Shown here in pieces: positions 1-9,790 of a stretch of DNA of 64,000 nt. The notes below the pieces were generated by a model. It was not told the origin of the DNA. It searched no databases and worked only from the letters and a program-made list of their open reading frames with translations. The DNA is taken from positions 46,733,880 to 46,797,879 of the forward strand of contig CM036197.1 in the NCBI GenBank assembly GCA_020631735.1, read 5' to 3'. The stretch comes from Saccharum officinarum (taxonomy: Eukaryota > Streptophyta > Magnoliopsida > Poales > Poaceae). How positions within the stretch are numbered: position 1 is the first letter of the stretch; each line of letters begins with the position of its first letter. The position numbers and the translations under genes are program-made.

Positions 1-548
1 CCAGCCCGCTCGCAGCAACCGCCTCCACCGAGCCGGCGAGCCTCCACGACGAATGCTCCAACGAGCAGGCAACATGGATGAGATTCATGTGACGTCGCAC
101 CCACCAGTCAGTTGCCTGTGCCGCTACCGCATAGCAAGGCCCATGCGTCGCTGTCGACCTCCGCGCTGGCGTGGCTCCATTCGTCCAAGCAAAGCCCATA
201 TTGCAGGAGTATGTTTCAACTGTTTTAGATGTTTCATCTTAATGTTGCAAAAGTAGATCAGAATGTTGCACATGTTGCAGTGGCTATACACGTATGTTTG
301 TTGCTAATGTTTCATCTCGTCTTTTAGACATATGTCTGCAAGTGTTTCATCTGGATGTTGCATATATTTTCACACACATGAAGTGTTTTTGGGTGTTTTT
401 TTTCAAGTGTTTTATACGCATGTTTTGAGTGTTTCAGCAGTTTCGAACGTATGTTGCAAGTGTTTTATTTAGATGTTTCAAAAGTAGATCTAGTGTTGCA
501 GCTAGTGTTTCAGATGCATGTTTGATGTGTTTCATCTACCTTCAGACG
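1..548. repeat. Intergenic DNA; degenerate GTTTCA/GTTGCA-rich repeat in its second half
   Basis: No gene is recognisable. The first ~200 bases are GC-rich and hold only short unsupported reading frames. From about 205 to 540 the sequence repeats variants of ATGTTGCA, GTTTCATCT and AAAGTAGATC at irregular spacing, which looks like a decayed transposon-associated simple array. The same GTTTCA/GTTGCA vocabulary recurs in reverse complement at 56280-56520, near the start of a gypsy LTR. A gypsy LTR also begins immediately downstream at 549. Confidence 0.45.
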
Positions 549-1280
549 TGTAACACCCCTGGTGTTAAGCATGCATTAGGCATTTGCTAATCATATGCAT
601 AAGCATCATCATGCACTCATAAACATCACATGAAATATAAACATGAAACATGGATGTTGCATATGTTTGTTTAATTAAGTTGATGCTAGGTTGATGCTTG
701 TCATGCCTTGTATGTGCTTGTTTGTTAATGTAAACAACTTAGAAATGTTTTGAAAACAATTTGGAGCAAAGTTTATTTTGAAAGCTTTTCCAAAATAGAC
801 TTCTAAAAATAATTCTCCAAAATACAGTTTTGATTTAAAAATGGACTTTAAATCCCTATTTCAAAATCTAGTTGGAATTTCAAAATGTACCCTAAAGCAA
901 TGTTGTAGAGAATGAAATTTTGAACAACTTTTGTTTTGAGGTTATTTTCAGAAAATGTCTTTTACTTGATCAAAATGAGCTTTTGAGGGCTGTTAGTGTA
1001 AAAAGGAAAAAGAAAAGAAATTTCTTTTGATTTGGGCCGACCGCCTCCCTTCTCGGCCCATGGCCGAAGCCGGCCCGGTCTGACTCCGCCCCCGCTCCCG
1101 CGTTCGGCCACACGCGCCCGCGTCGTGCCCTGACCGCCGGCAGCATGCGCTCACCACGTGGCGCGCGCTCGCCGTCGCCGGCGTACGAGTGGTGCCTCTG
1201 TGGCCCCCGCCGCGCCCCAGGTTTGCAAAACCAGCAGCAACGCCTCGCCCTGCTCGCTCCACCTCGCCATTTCGCTCCGC
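549..1280 (+). mobile_element. 5' fragment of a Tekay/Del-type Ty3/gypsy LTR
   Basis: It begins TGTAACACCCCTGG, the same start as the intact LTR at 9791 (TGTAACACCCCTGGG), and stays alignable to it through the GC-rich stretch near 1180-1260 (shared CGGCGTACG and CTCGCC-rich text). It stops at a SIRE-type LTR end at 1281. The bases before it (AGACG) do not match the bases after the 3' LTR at 13742 (ATGGC). There is therefore no evidence that it belongs to the same insertion as the coding region downstream. Confidence 0.75.
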
Positions 1281-1707
1281 TGAAGGTCTAAATTGGCTAG
1301 AGGGGGTGAATAGCCTAAACTAAAACTCTACAGATCACTAGAGCAAAGATTAGTAATACAAAAGACGATAAATGTGGTTTGCTCTGGCTCTAAGTGTTAA
1401 GCAAGCCACCTAGTTACAATTCTAGTTACCTAATGTCTCTATGGCACACACAAGCTAGGTTGCTACAACTACTACTACCTAGAGAGCTAGCAACAAGAAC
1501 AAACACAACTAAATAAGCTAAAACACAAGGTAAAATTACGGTAAGTAAATGATGGGAAGATGATTTTATACCGACGTGTAGAGGCAAGTGAACCAATGAA
1601 GAATATCAAAGTGAAGCCAATTACCGGGAGATAATCAATCACAATATCAAGAGAGACACCAATATTTTCTCTCGAGGTTCACGTGCTTGCCGGCACGCTA
1701 GTCCCCG
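1281..1707 (-). mobile_element. SIRE/Maximus-type copia LTR fragment (terminal end)
   Basis: It starts TGAAGGTCTAAATTGGC followed by AGAGGGGGTGAATAG, the same terminus as the LTRs at 19384, 31965, 47897 and 51007. It runs to the shared text TTCACGTGCTTGC and GCTAGTCCCCG at 1701-1707. The continuation of this LTR (GTGTCGACC and onward) resumes only at 5127, after 3.4 kb of gypsy LTR. No primer-binding site is next to its outer end, so this is not the internal side of a complete 5' LTR. Confidence 0.75.
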
Positions 1708-4700
1708 GCGTACGGCGCCGCTCAACGTGTGGTCGCTGTGGCCCCCGTCGCTCCGCGCGCTCTCGCCTTAACCACGCCCGGCTCGCTCTGCCTCGCTCCA
1801 GTTCACCTCGCCTCGCTCGCCCCACCGCAGCAGCCAGCCGAGCGGCTTTCTCCGCCACCGCGAGCCACCGCAGCACTTGTCGTCGTCGTGCTCCTCCACC
1901 GCACCTCCATTGCCCAATTCGTCTTGCCCACCGCTCTGCCTCCCCTTGTTGTTGCTGTTGCGCCCGCTCTCGCCGTTGGAAGCGCCAAGGTAAAGCCCCT
2001 TTTGGGCATTCTTCTCCGTCTCCGGCGTGGCCGCCATGGCAGTCCACCGTCGCTAACCCTATTCCGCCCCCTTTCTCCCCATTCTATCACGCGCACTGCC
2101 TCCGCCTCGCATCGCGGAGCTCATACGCTCCTTCCCACGCCTCCCCGTGGCCGGGAGCACCTTACTCGACGGCAAGCCGCGCCATCGTTCGCCGCTACTC
2201 GCCGGCATGCCTGCTCCGGTGAGGTGCCCGGCCATCTGATGGCACCTAACGGTGCGGCTCAGTGTGCTAAGCACACTGGTGCCACCCGTGTCACCTGAGG
2301 GCTCGCCGCCAGTGAGCTCCGACTGGTGATGCTCCTCCCCTACCTCCTCTCTAACTGACCGGTGGGGCCTGGTCGGGTTCTTGGGCCCGCTGTCAGCAGC
2401 TCAGCGTGGTCCCGTGTGCATTTTCCTAGGGACGCGTAGCGTTTTCCCGAGCGGTTTTTCAGAAAAGAAAAGAAAACAATTTTTGTTATTTCATGCAAAT
2501 GCTTCCAACAATCATAACTTGCTCCAAAGTGATCCAAAAATTGTGAAATAAATTTTGTAGTGATCCTCCTGAGTAGATCTATGGCTAAAAAAATATTGCA
2601 TGTCAGTTTTATAATATTTTTTTGTGGAGATTTATTTAATTGTTGTAATTGTTGTTATATTAGAAAATGTCTAGTAAATGGAATATTGATCAGAAAAATA
2701 TGGTTCTAGTTTCATTAGTCTTCTTTAGTGATGTACTTTCTAGGAAAAATATGTGTCATACATGTTCTGTGGAAAGATATTGAGGTGTAGTTCAAGTGCC
2801 TTTAATTGATGATTTTTGTTATTTTTGATAGAGAGCAAAAATTGTATAACACGTGCACGTGATAATTTTTGTGCAATGATTGTGTACTGTATAGAGCATA
2901 GGAAAAATAGTAAATCTGTTGTTTGGTACTTTTCATAGTACAAAGTATTTTCATGCTCATTTTTATGCTAGAGCTTGTCATTTTTGTCTAGGCTATGTTA
3001 TTTATCCAAATCCCATGAAATTTTTATGTTGTGCTATTTGGAGTAGGACTATGCTACTGTAATTTTTGTAGATTTTTCTAGGCACCAGAAATAGATGTTG
3101 CTGTTGTAACCCTAGTTTACATAGAATATAAAGTATTATTCTTTTTGTGTAATTAGTGTGATAGTGAGAGTTTGGTGTATCTTTGAAGCACCCAACTACC
3201 TTGCTGGTGTTACTTGGTAAATTAATATGGTTGTGTTGATAAGGTGTAGTAGCAGTTATGTTAGGGTTATATGCTAGCTAGTGTAAAAGAAGATGACATG
3301 CCTTAGTAATAATTAATCTTGGATGATGTTGACTACCTTATAGAAAGCTTTTTGTCTCTAATCTATACTATAAGTTTCAATGTGCTCATCTGCATATCAT
3401 GTCATCATGATCATGGCATTCCACTGCATCTGATGCACCGTTTGCATGTTTACTTATGCAATTGCATCCTACAGGATCACAGGAGGAGTCGCCAGTAACA
3501 GTGCCGGAAGAGCAGACCGGGGCAGATCCGCAAGAACTCCAGGCACAGGAGGTGCTCGAGGAAGAGGAGCAAGGAGATGACTTGCCCGAGTGCGTGGACC
3601 ACCAGCCTAGTTCGTTTGAGAGAGACAAGCATCAGAGCATTCTAAATTTTCTACTTTATAAAGCAATTCTTTATATATGAGTTATATATTGTTGCATTAA
3701 GTTATAGGAGTTGAGTGAAATCGTTGTTGCATTTATTACTATCCTTGCCCACCCGGTTACATGTTTACCCTGTTAGGTCAAGATCGAATAATTGCTTAGC
3801 CTTGCTTAGACTGGTAGCGATCGGTGATTTCCGGTCACCTACATTGATAGGTAGTTACTGCAAGAATTTAGCTATGAAAAGCATGATATCCTGGAATTAA
3901 CCATGTGTTGATGGAGAATTGGAGACCGGACGGAAAAGTTGGAAGCAACCAGATATGGTTCTGGGGTGCGGTTAGTTTTTCGTCTGTGTCGATTAAGGAC
4001 CGATCGTTGCTCGTCCCTCTTGTCATGTTGAACGCATGCCTCACATTTAGCTGATCGAATAAAGTAACTTTCGACCGCGAAGCTAGTGACATGATTCGGG
4101 CCGGGACCTACACGGGCGCGCGTACTGGCGCTGAAGGGAGTATGACAGGGACACGAAGAGTGAGCCCAAGGTGCGTCCTGGCAGTTGGGCGGTCCCTGGG
4201 TACTGCGGCCCCAGTTTATCCTGAGACGTTTACCGAAATCTTATCATTGGTGATCTGTAGCTCACTTGATCGGTGAGTGTGGTTTTTGTGAGGAATAAAT
4301 CACCAGCTGGTTAGGAATCGATTCGAATCGCCATCGCTCTTGGATAGTGAGCACTTGACTCGAGCTACAATATCGTAGTATTTATGATGGAACATTGATG
4401 GTTATTGGATAGTAGTGAAAATGCTAAATCTAAATTGGTAACTGGATGTTATTGGTTAATCAAGTGATTGCTATAGTATAGTTGCTTACCTAGTTGGATA
4501 GGTCATAATAAAGATGATGCAAAGTACTCAAAATAGTTTCTTCATAGTAGCTTATGCTTTTCGTAAATGAGTCAGCTAACCCACTAAAGAAAGTCTTGCA
4601 TGCCCCTTGGTGTCACTTATTTCTGGTTTAAGATGGGTAAGTCTAGCTGAGTACCCTCTCGTACTCAGGGTGTTGTTCCCATTGTTGTTGCAGATGGTCA

Positions 4701-5126
4701 AATATACTACGGCTATTGCATTAACTGCATATACTCAGCGATGGGCGACAACTAGGACCAAGGGCAATGGTCACTCTGTATCTCTCATCTGATGCTTTTG
4801 TTGGAGATGGCTACTTACTGGCACTATATCTGAACTAAATGTGTGTGTGTAATTTTAAAACTATTTGCTTCCGCTGTGTCAATTTAAACTTGAGTTGTAA
4901 TAACTTTACGTTCTAAACTCCGATGTATTCAACTGTCGTTGCGAACTTTATGTAACATGTGACGGTGACTGCTAAACTTATACGATCTTGGTTTGTATAT
5001 TGGTTGGTTTGAAATCCTTCGTGATTTCATAGATTACCAGGTTATACGGACTTAAGTTTGTTAAATTATCTGCCTCGGCAGAAGATTTTCTTACTTAATC
5101 TCGTATAATCGTGTTGATCCGTTACA
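1708..5126 (+). mobile_element. 5'-truncated Tekay/Del-type gypsy LTR inside a SIRE LTR
   Basis: From the CGGCGTACG motif onward it aligns with about 10430-13742 of the 3' LTR. Shared text includes the GC-rich block (to about 2300), the stretch near 3990 (AAGGACCGATCGTTGCTCG), the TACTCAGGG block near 4670 and the final CCGTTACA ending at 5126. About 630 bases of the LTR 5' end are missing. Several overlapping reading frames on both strands (1679-2298) are by-products of GC richness and are not genes. No PBS follows 5126; SIRE LTR sequence does. Confidence 0.75.
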
Positions 5127-5394
5127 GTGTCGACCAACACTACATGGTTCGGCGGCTAATTGGGAATCCACACCCAACCTCTCCAAGAGCGCCACAAGAA
5201 CCAACAGCTAGTGAGGTAACTCAATGGCACGCGCAATATATTAGAGCTACCTTATGGCTCTTCACCGGGGAAGGTGCAAATCCCCTCACAAGTCGCCGGA
5301 GCCGGCCACGAACAATCTCTAACTCATGCCAGACCTCCTTCGCTGCTCCAAGCCGTCTAGGTGGCGGCAACTACCAAGAGAAGCAAGAATCCCG
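5127..5394 (-). mobile_element. SIRE/Maximus LTR fragment (continuation of 1281-1707)
   Basis: GTGTCGACC, GGTTCGGCGGCTAATTGG, CCACAAGAACC and GGTGGCGGCAAC match the corresponding parts of the other SIRE LTRs in the window, best with the copy at 51007-52933. Similarity ends at AGAATCCC (5394), where a GGGT-rich sequence starts. The rest of this LTR is missing. Confidence 0.7.
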
Positions 5395-5677
5395 CTAAGG
5401 CTAGGCATTCGGGTTACCCGAAAATTTCGGGTCGGGTAATTCGGGTAGTTGAAAATTCGGGTATTGAAAATTGCTATCCGATGTTTGCTCCGAAAAAACA
5501 TTACCCAAAAATTCGGTACCCGATAATTCGGGTTCGGGTTTTACCCGATATACCCGAAATTGACAAAACCAACCATTTTGGAAGAATTCAAGTACCATTT
5601 TAAAAGCAATAAAAACAATAGTCCTTTAAAATCACATCATGTCTTTATATCAATTACCAACAAATCACTTATCAAGT
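5395..5677. mobile_element. Probable hAT-like element terminus with ATTCGGGT/ACCCGA subterminal repeats
   Basis: A dense run of ATTCGGGTA and TACCCGAAA motifs in both orientations occupies about 5407-5570. It starts at GGCTAGGCATTCGGG, immediately where the SIRE LTR is cut. Clustered short motifs in both orientations just inside a terminus are known from plant hAT elements. The other end would lie in the N gap, so neither a TIR nor an 8-bp target duplication can be checked. From 5600 to 5677 the sequence is plain AT-rich DNA. Confidence 0.4.
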
Positions 5678-5777
5678 NNNNNNNNNNNNNNNNNNNNNNN
5701 NNNNNNNNNNNNNNNNNNNNNNNNNNNNNNNNNNNNNNNNNNNNNNNNNNNNNNNNNNNNNNNNNNNNNNNNNNNNN
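5678..5777. other. Assembly gap (100 N)
   Basis: Exactly 100 N, a conventional scaffold spacer of unknown true size. The left side ends in AT-rich DNA after a hAT-like terminus. The right side opens in the middle of a gypsy gag. The PBS and 5' LTR belonging to the coding region to the right are therefore missing or lie in the gap. Confidence 0.98.
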
Positions 5778-6440
5778 CACCGCACCACTTTTCCTCCCCA
5801 CTCACATCACTTGGAGGGAGTTCACCGAAGCCTTCCGTGGAAAGTACATTCCACCTGGTCTGACCGAGATGAAGCTTGGGGAATTCCTGGCACGAATCAA
5901 GGTACGAAGACTGTAACTCAATATCTACATGCATTCAATAACCTGAGCCGTTATGCTCCTGATATGGTGAATACTGAGGCCAAGAAGATCACTAGCTTCA
6001 AGAGAGGCCTAAATCCCAAGATGATGAAACATGTGGTACAAATATGAGGACTAGTTTCAAACGACTCGTTAGTGACTGTCTGAAGCAAGAAAAGAACAAC
6101 AATGTTTATGCTGCTTCCAAGATCCGTAAGAGAGCTTTCGAGTCGGGGCCCGTCCTATCCAAGAGCCCCTTGGCCAACCGTCCACTTATCGGTCGCCTGC
6201 CCCAGGTGCAAGGTTAGGCCACCGCAAAGGAAGAATCAGAATGCTCAGTAACCCCAGAGGAACCAGAAACCATTCAAGATGGCATTCCTCAGGCGAAGAC
6301 AGGACAAGGCAGTTCATCTGGAACTGTGGCTCAAGTGAAGGACCGTGCTTCAACTGCAACCAACCCGGACACTTTGCAAAGTTTTTCCCTACCCTAAGAA
6401 ACAGCAGACGCAGTATCAAGCTCTGTGCATCACACCACCG
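5778..6440 (+). pseudogene. gag: Gypsy gag pseudogene (capsid and broken zinc knuckle)
   Basis: The reading opens inside the retrotransposon gag domain: WREFTEAFRGKYIPPG, then, after a one-base loss near 5900, TVTQYLHAFNNLSRYAPD and ITSFKRGLNPKM in another frame. A stop near 6045 and more frame changes follow. The nucleocapsid knuckle CFNCNQPGHFAKFF at about 6350-6392 has the C-x2-C-x4-H spacing, but its last cysteine is replaced by phenylalanine. Gag packages the element RNA into virus-like particles; this copy cannot. The N-terminal part is lost in the gap. Confidence 0.85.
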
Positions 6441-6914
6441 TGGATGGATACATCCTGAAGGAGAACCGGTAACAGCTGGTATGTTTTCTATCAACAATCA
6501 TCCTGCAGTAGTCTTGTTTGATTCCGGATCATCTCATTCCTTGTAAGTCAAGCATTTGTTAAGAGGCATGAGCAAAGGATATCGAATTGGAATGTGCATA
6601 TAAAATCAGTTCAGCTGGGGCTGATCTATTGACTAATCAGATAGTTCAGGGAGTAACCCTAAACATATCAACCGACAATATAAGCTTAATCTGATAGTCA
6701 TGCTAGGGTTAGTTTTGGATGTGATCATGGTATGAACTGGTGAATAAGATGGGGGTAGTAATCGATATTGGAGGAAGGAGTATCTCTTCTTAAGAACCAA
6801 GTGGAGAAAGGCACCTTTCGAGTGTCCTACTCGAAAGTAGAACCTAGCTAGCACGACTTGTGCGGTCCAAACTACTCTGCTAGCCCAGATTCCAGTGGTC
6901 TGTGAGTTTCCAGA
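6441..6914 (+). pseudogene. Gypsy aspartic protease pseudogene
   Basis: The catalytic signature LFDSGSSHSL is at about 6514-6543, preceded by VTAGMFSINNHPAVV, which is typical of the retropepsin of plant chromoviruses. The frame stops directly after the active site (TAA at 6544-6546). The stretch up to the RT start at about 6915 holds several stops and frame changes with only scattered protease/linker similarity. In an intact element this enzyme cleaves the Gag-Pol polyprotein. Confidence 0.75.
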
Positions 6915-8228
6915 TTGTTTCCGGATGAGTTACCTAGACTTCCACCAGACCGAGATGTTGAGTTTGCCATTGAAGTTAATTCCGGAAATAGCACGATCTC
7001 GAGAAGGCCCTATCGGATGCCTCCCAATGAGTTAGCCGAATTGAAGAAGCAACTCCAGGACTTACTAAAGAAAGGTTTGATTTGTCCAACTCGTCTGAAT
7101 GGGGATGCCCCGCTATTTGTGAAAAAAGAAGAAGGATAACTCCTTACGCATGTCGTGGATTATCGACCACTGAATGCAGTGACAATTAAAAACAAGTATC
7201 CTCTTCCTCGATTGATATCTTGTTTGACCAATTGTCTAAAGCCAAAGTGTTTCTCTAAGATAGATTTGAGATCAGGATACCATCAAAGATAAGATTAGGC
7301 GCAAGATGTGCCTAAGACTGCATTCTCTACCAGATATGGCTTGTACGAGTATCTTGTCATGTCCTTTGGATTGACAAAACGCTCCTGCATACTTATGTAT
7401 CTGATGAATTTGTTTTCATGCCAGAGTTGGACAAGTTTGTGATTTTGTTCATTGATGACATTCTAATATATTCAGAGAATGAAGAAGATCACGCAGATCA
7501 CCTCAGGATTGTCTTGACTAGACTCAGAGAACATCAATTGTATGCGAAGTTCAGCAAGTGTGAGTTCTGGCTTAAGACAGTTCCTTTTCTCGCCACGTGT
7601 TGTCTGAAAATGGCATTTCCGTAGACCCTAGTAAGGTGCAAGAGGTTATGGACTGGAAGTCACCAACCTCAGCGCATGAAGTTCATAGTTTTCTTGGTTT
7701 AGCTGGTTACTATCATCGCTTCATACCGGATTTCTCGAAGATTGCCAAACCAATGACAAGCCTGTTACAGAAGGATCATAAGTTTGTATGGACAGAGGAG
7801 TGCGAGGCAGCTTTCTGCACCTTGCGAAAGTTGTTGACCACTGCTCCTGTTCTAGCCCAACCGGATATAGAAAAGTCTTTTGATGTGTTCTGTGACGCAT
7901 CTAAGAATGGGTTAGGATGTGTACTAATGCAAAATGGAAGGGTCATTGCCTATGCCTCACGTCAGTTGAGGAAGCATGAAGTTAACTATCCTACACATGA
8001 TTTGGAGCTTGCAGCAGTAGTGCATGCTCTAAAGATTTGGAGACACTACCTGCTGGGTAATGTGTGTAATCTCTTTACAGATTATAAGAGTCTCAAATAC
8101 ATTTTTACCCAATCTGAGTTGAACATGCGATAGAGAAGATGGTTAGAGCTGATAAAGGACTATAATCTAAACGTGCATTATCATCCCGGGAAGGCTAATG
8201 TAGTAGCAGATGCACTGAGCAGAAAATC
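6915..8228 (+). pseudogene. Gypsy reverse transcriptase / RNase H pseudogene
   Basis: RT begins with FPDELPRLPPDRDVEFAIE and the RPYRMPPNELAELKKQL block. A stop follows GLICPTRLNG..LFVKKEEG at 7137, then the [19 protein letters not shown] region in another frame. The polymerase motif [11 protein letters not shown] is at about 7451-7483. After a frameshift near 7600 the thumb/RNase H part reads [19 protein letters not shown], then [36 protein letters not shown] and, after a TAG at 8131, [17 protein letters not shown]. Several frame breaks (7137, ~7260, ~7390, ~7600, 8131) make it non-functional. Confidence 0.9.
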
Positions 8229-9779
8229 ACATGCTATTGATGTGCAACCATTGTTTGAAGAAGGGTTCAAATTGTTACATCCTGCTGTGTTGCATAATAT
8301 TCAGATCAGTTGTACTCTGGAAAACCAAATCATTGAAGGTCAGAAGATAGATAAGGGAATCTTTCATATCAAAGAGAAGATGAAGAGGGAACCCACCAAA
8401 CACTTTTGATTGGATGACCAAGGAGTGTTATGGTTTAAGGATCGCCTGGTGGTACCTAAGGATAGAGAGCTTAAGAACAAGTTGATGAATGAGACCCCTC
8501 ATTCCAAGCTATCTATTCACCCCGGAAGTAGTAAGATGTACCAAGATTTGCGACCCCGTTATTGGTGGACTAAGATGAAAAAGAAATTGCAGCATATGTT
8601 GCTCGTTGCGACATGTGTTGTAGAGTTAAAGCTCTTCACATGAGACCCGCAGGACTTCTACAACCCTTGTCTGTACCCGATTGGAAATGGGATGATATAA
8701 GTATGGATTTCATCACTGGTCTTCCCACCACATAGAAGGGACATGATTCTATTTGGGTAATAGTAGATCGTCTCACCAAGACAGCTCACTTTCTGCCAGT
8801 TAAGACAACATTCCGACCACCTCAATATGCAGAAAAGTACATTGCTGAGATTGTCCGATTACATGGTATACCAAAAACGATCGTGTCTGATCGTGGTTCA
8901 CAGTTTACCTCTCATTTTTGGGAACATCTTCATAAAGGTTTGGGTACTAGTTTGATTCGTAGTACGGCTTACCATCCACAGACAGACGGGCAGACAGAAC
9001 GAGTTAATGCTGTACTTGAAGATATGCTTAGAGCTTGTGTACTATCATCCAGAGGCTCATGGTAATCCTGGTTACCGTTGGCAGAATTCACTTACAACAA
9101 CAGTTACCAAGAGAGTATCAAGATGGCACCTTTTGAAGCCTTATATGGCAGGAAGTGCAGGACACCGTTAAATTGGGTAGAGCCTGGAGAAAGAAGGTTT
9201 TATGGAATTGATTTTATAGATGAGGCAGAGAAGAAGGTCCGTATTATCCGGCAAAACATGCAAGCTGCACAGTCCTGTCAGAAGAGTTATGCAGACAAGA
9301 GAAGGAGACCATTGGATTTCCAAGTGGGTGACTATGTCTATTTGAAGGTTACCCCCATGAAGAAGAAACGGTTTGGAATCAAGCAGAAACTGTCTGCTAG
9401 ATATATCGGACCATACCAGATCATAGAGAAAAAGGGTCTCATGGCGTACAAGTTGCGATTGCCAGAAGGGATGAGTTCAATCTTTCCCGTCTTTCACGTA
9501 TCCCAGTTGAAGAAATGTCTGCGTGTTCCGGAAGAGAGAATAGAACCGCAGCGTATTCGGATCAAGGCGGACTTGGAATATCGTGAACAACCGGTTCGAG
9601 TTCTGGATACTAAGGACCGAGTCACTCGGAATAGAGTGGTAACAACCTACAAGATTCAGTGGAGCCATCATGATGAGAGTGATGCTTCATGGGAAACGGG
9701 AGAATATCTTCAAACTGCGTATAAAGATTTTTACGATAAATGGTTCGTAACTCAAAATCTCGGGACGAGATTCTTATAA
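8229..9779 (+). pseudogene. Gypsy integrase with C-terminal chromodomain, pseudogene
   Basis: The N-terminal zinc region (HPGSSKMYQDLRPRYWW, then a frameshift before the C-x2-C part near 8600) is followed by the DDE core: [42 protein letters not shown] and AYHPQTDGQTERVN. In-frame stops occur at about 8732 (in the core) and 9063. The last 233 codons (9078-9779) are open: LAEFTYNNSYQES, FQVGDYVYLKV and FPVFHVSQLKK, then a chromodomain ending about YKIQWSHHDESDASWE. In this family the chromodomain is thought to direct insertion toward marked chromatin. The frame ends next to the polypurine tract. Confidence 0.9.
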
Positions 9780-9790
9780 GGGGGGAGGGC
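9777..9790 (+). promoter_or_regulatory. Polypurine tract for plus-strand priming
   Basis: AAGGGGGGAGGG lies directly upstream of the 3' LTR start TGTAACACCC at 9791 and directly after the integrase stop codon. This is the expected position and composition of an LTR-retrotransposon polypurine tract. Confidence 0.85.

Noticed and set aside
1679..2298. Several long overlapping reading frames on both strands (up to 189 codons)
   Set aside because: They lie in the GC-rich block of a gypsy LTR, overlap each other on both strands, have low-complexity Arg/Pro/Ala composition and show no domain. GC richness alone explains them.
4300..4345. Possible tRNA-like stretch (GATTCGAATCGC) also seen near 12945
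   Set aside because: It recurs at the same place in the gypsy LTR copies. No acceptor stem or anticodon arm could be built around it.
5560..5934. Reading frames spanning the N run
   Set aside because: They exist only because N codons are not stops. The true sequence in the gap is unknown.
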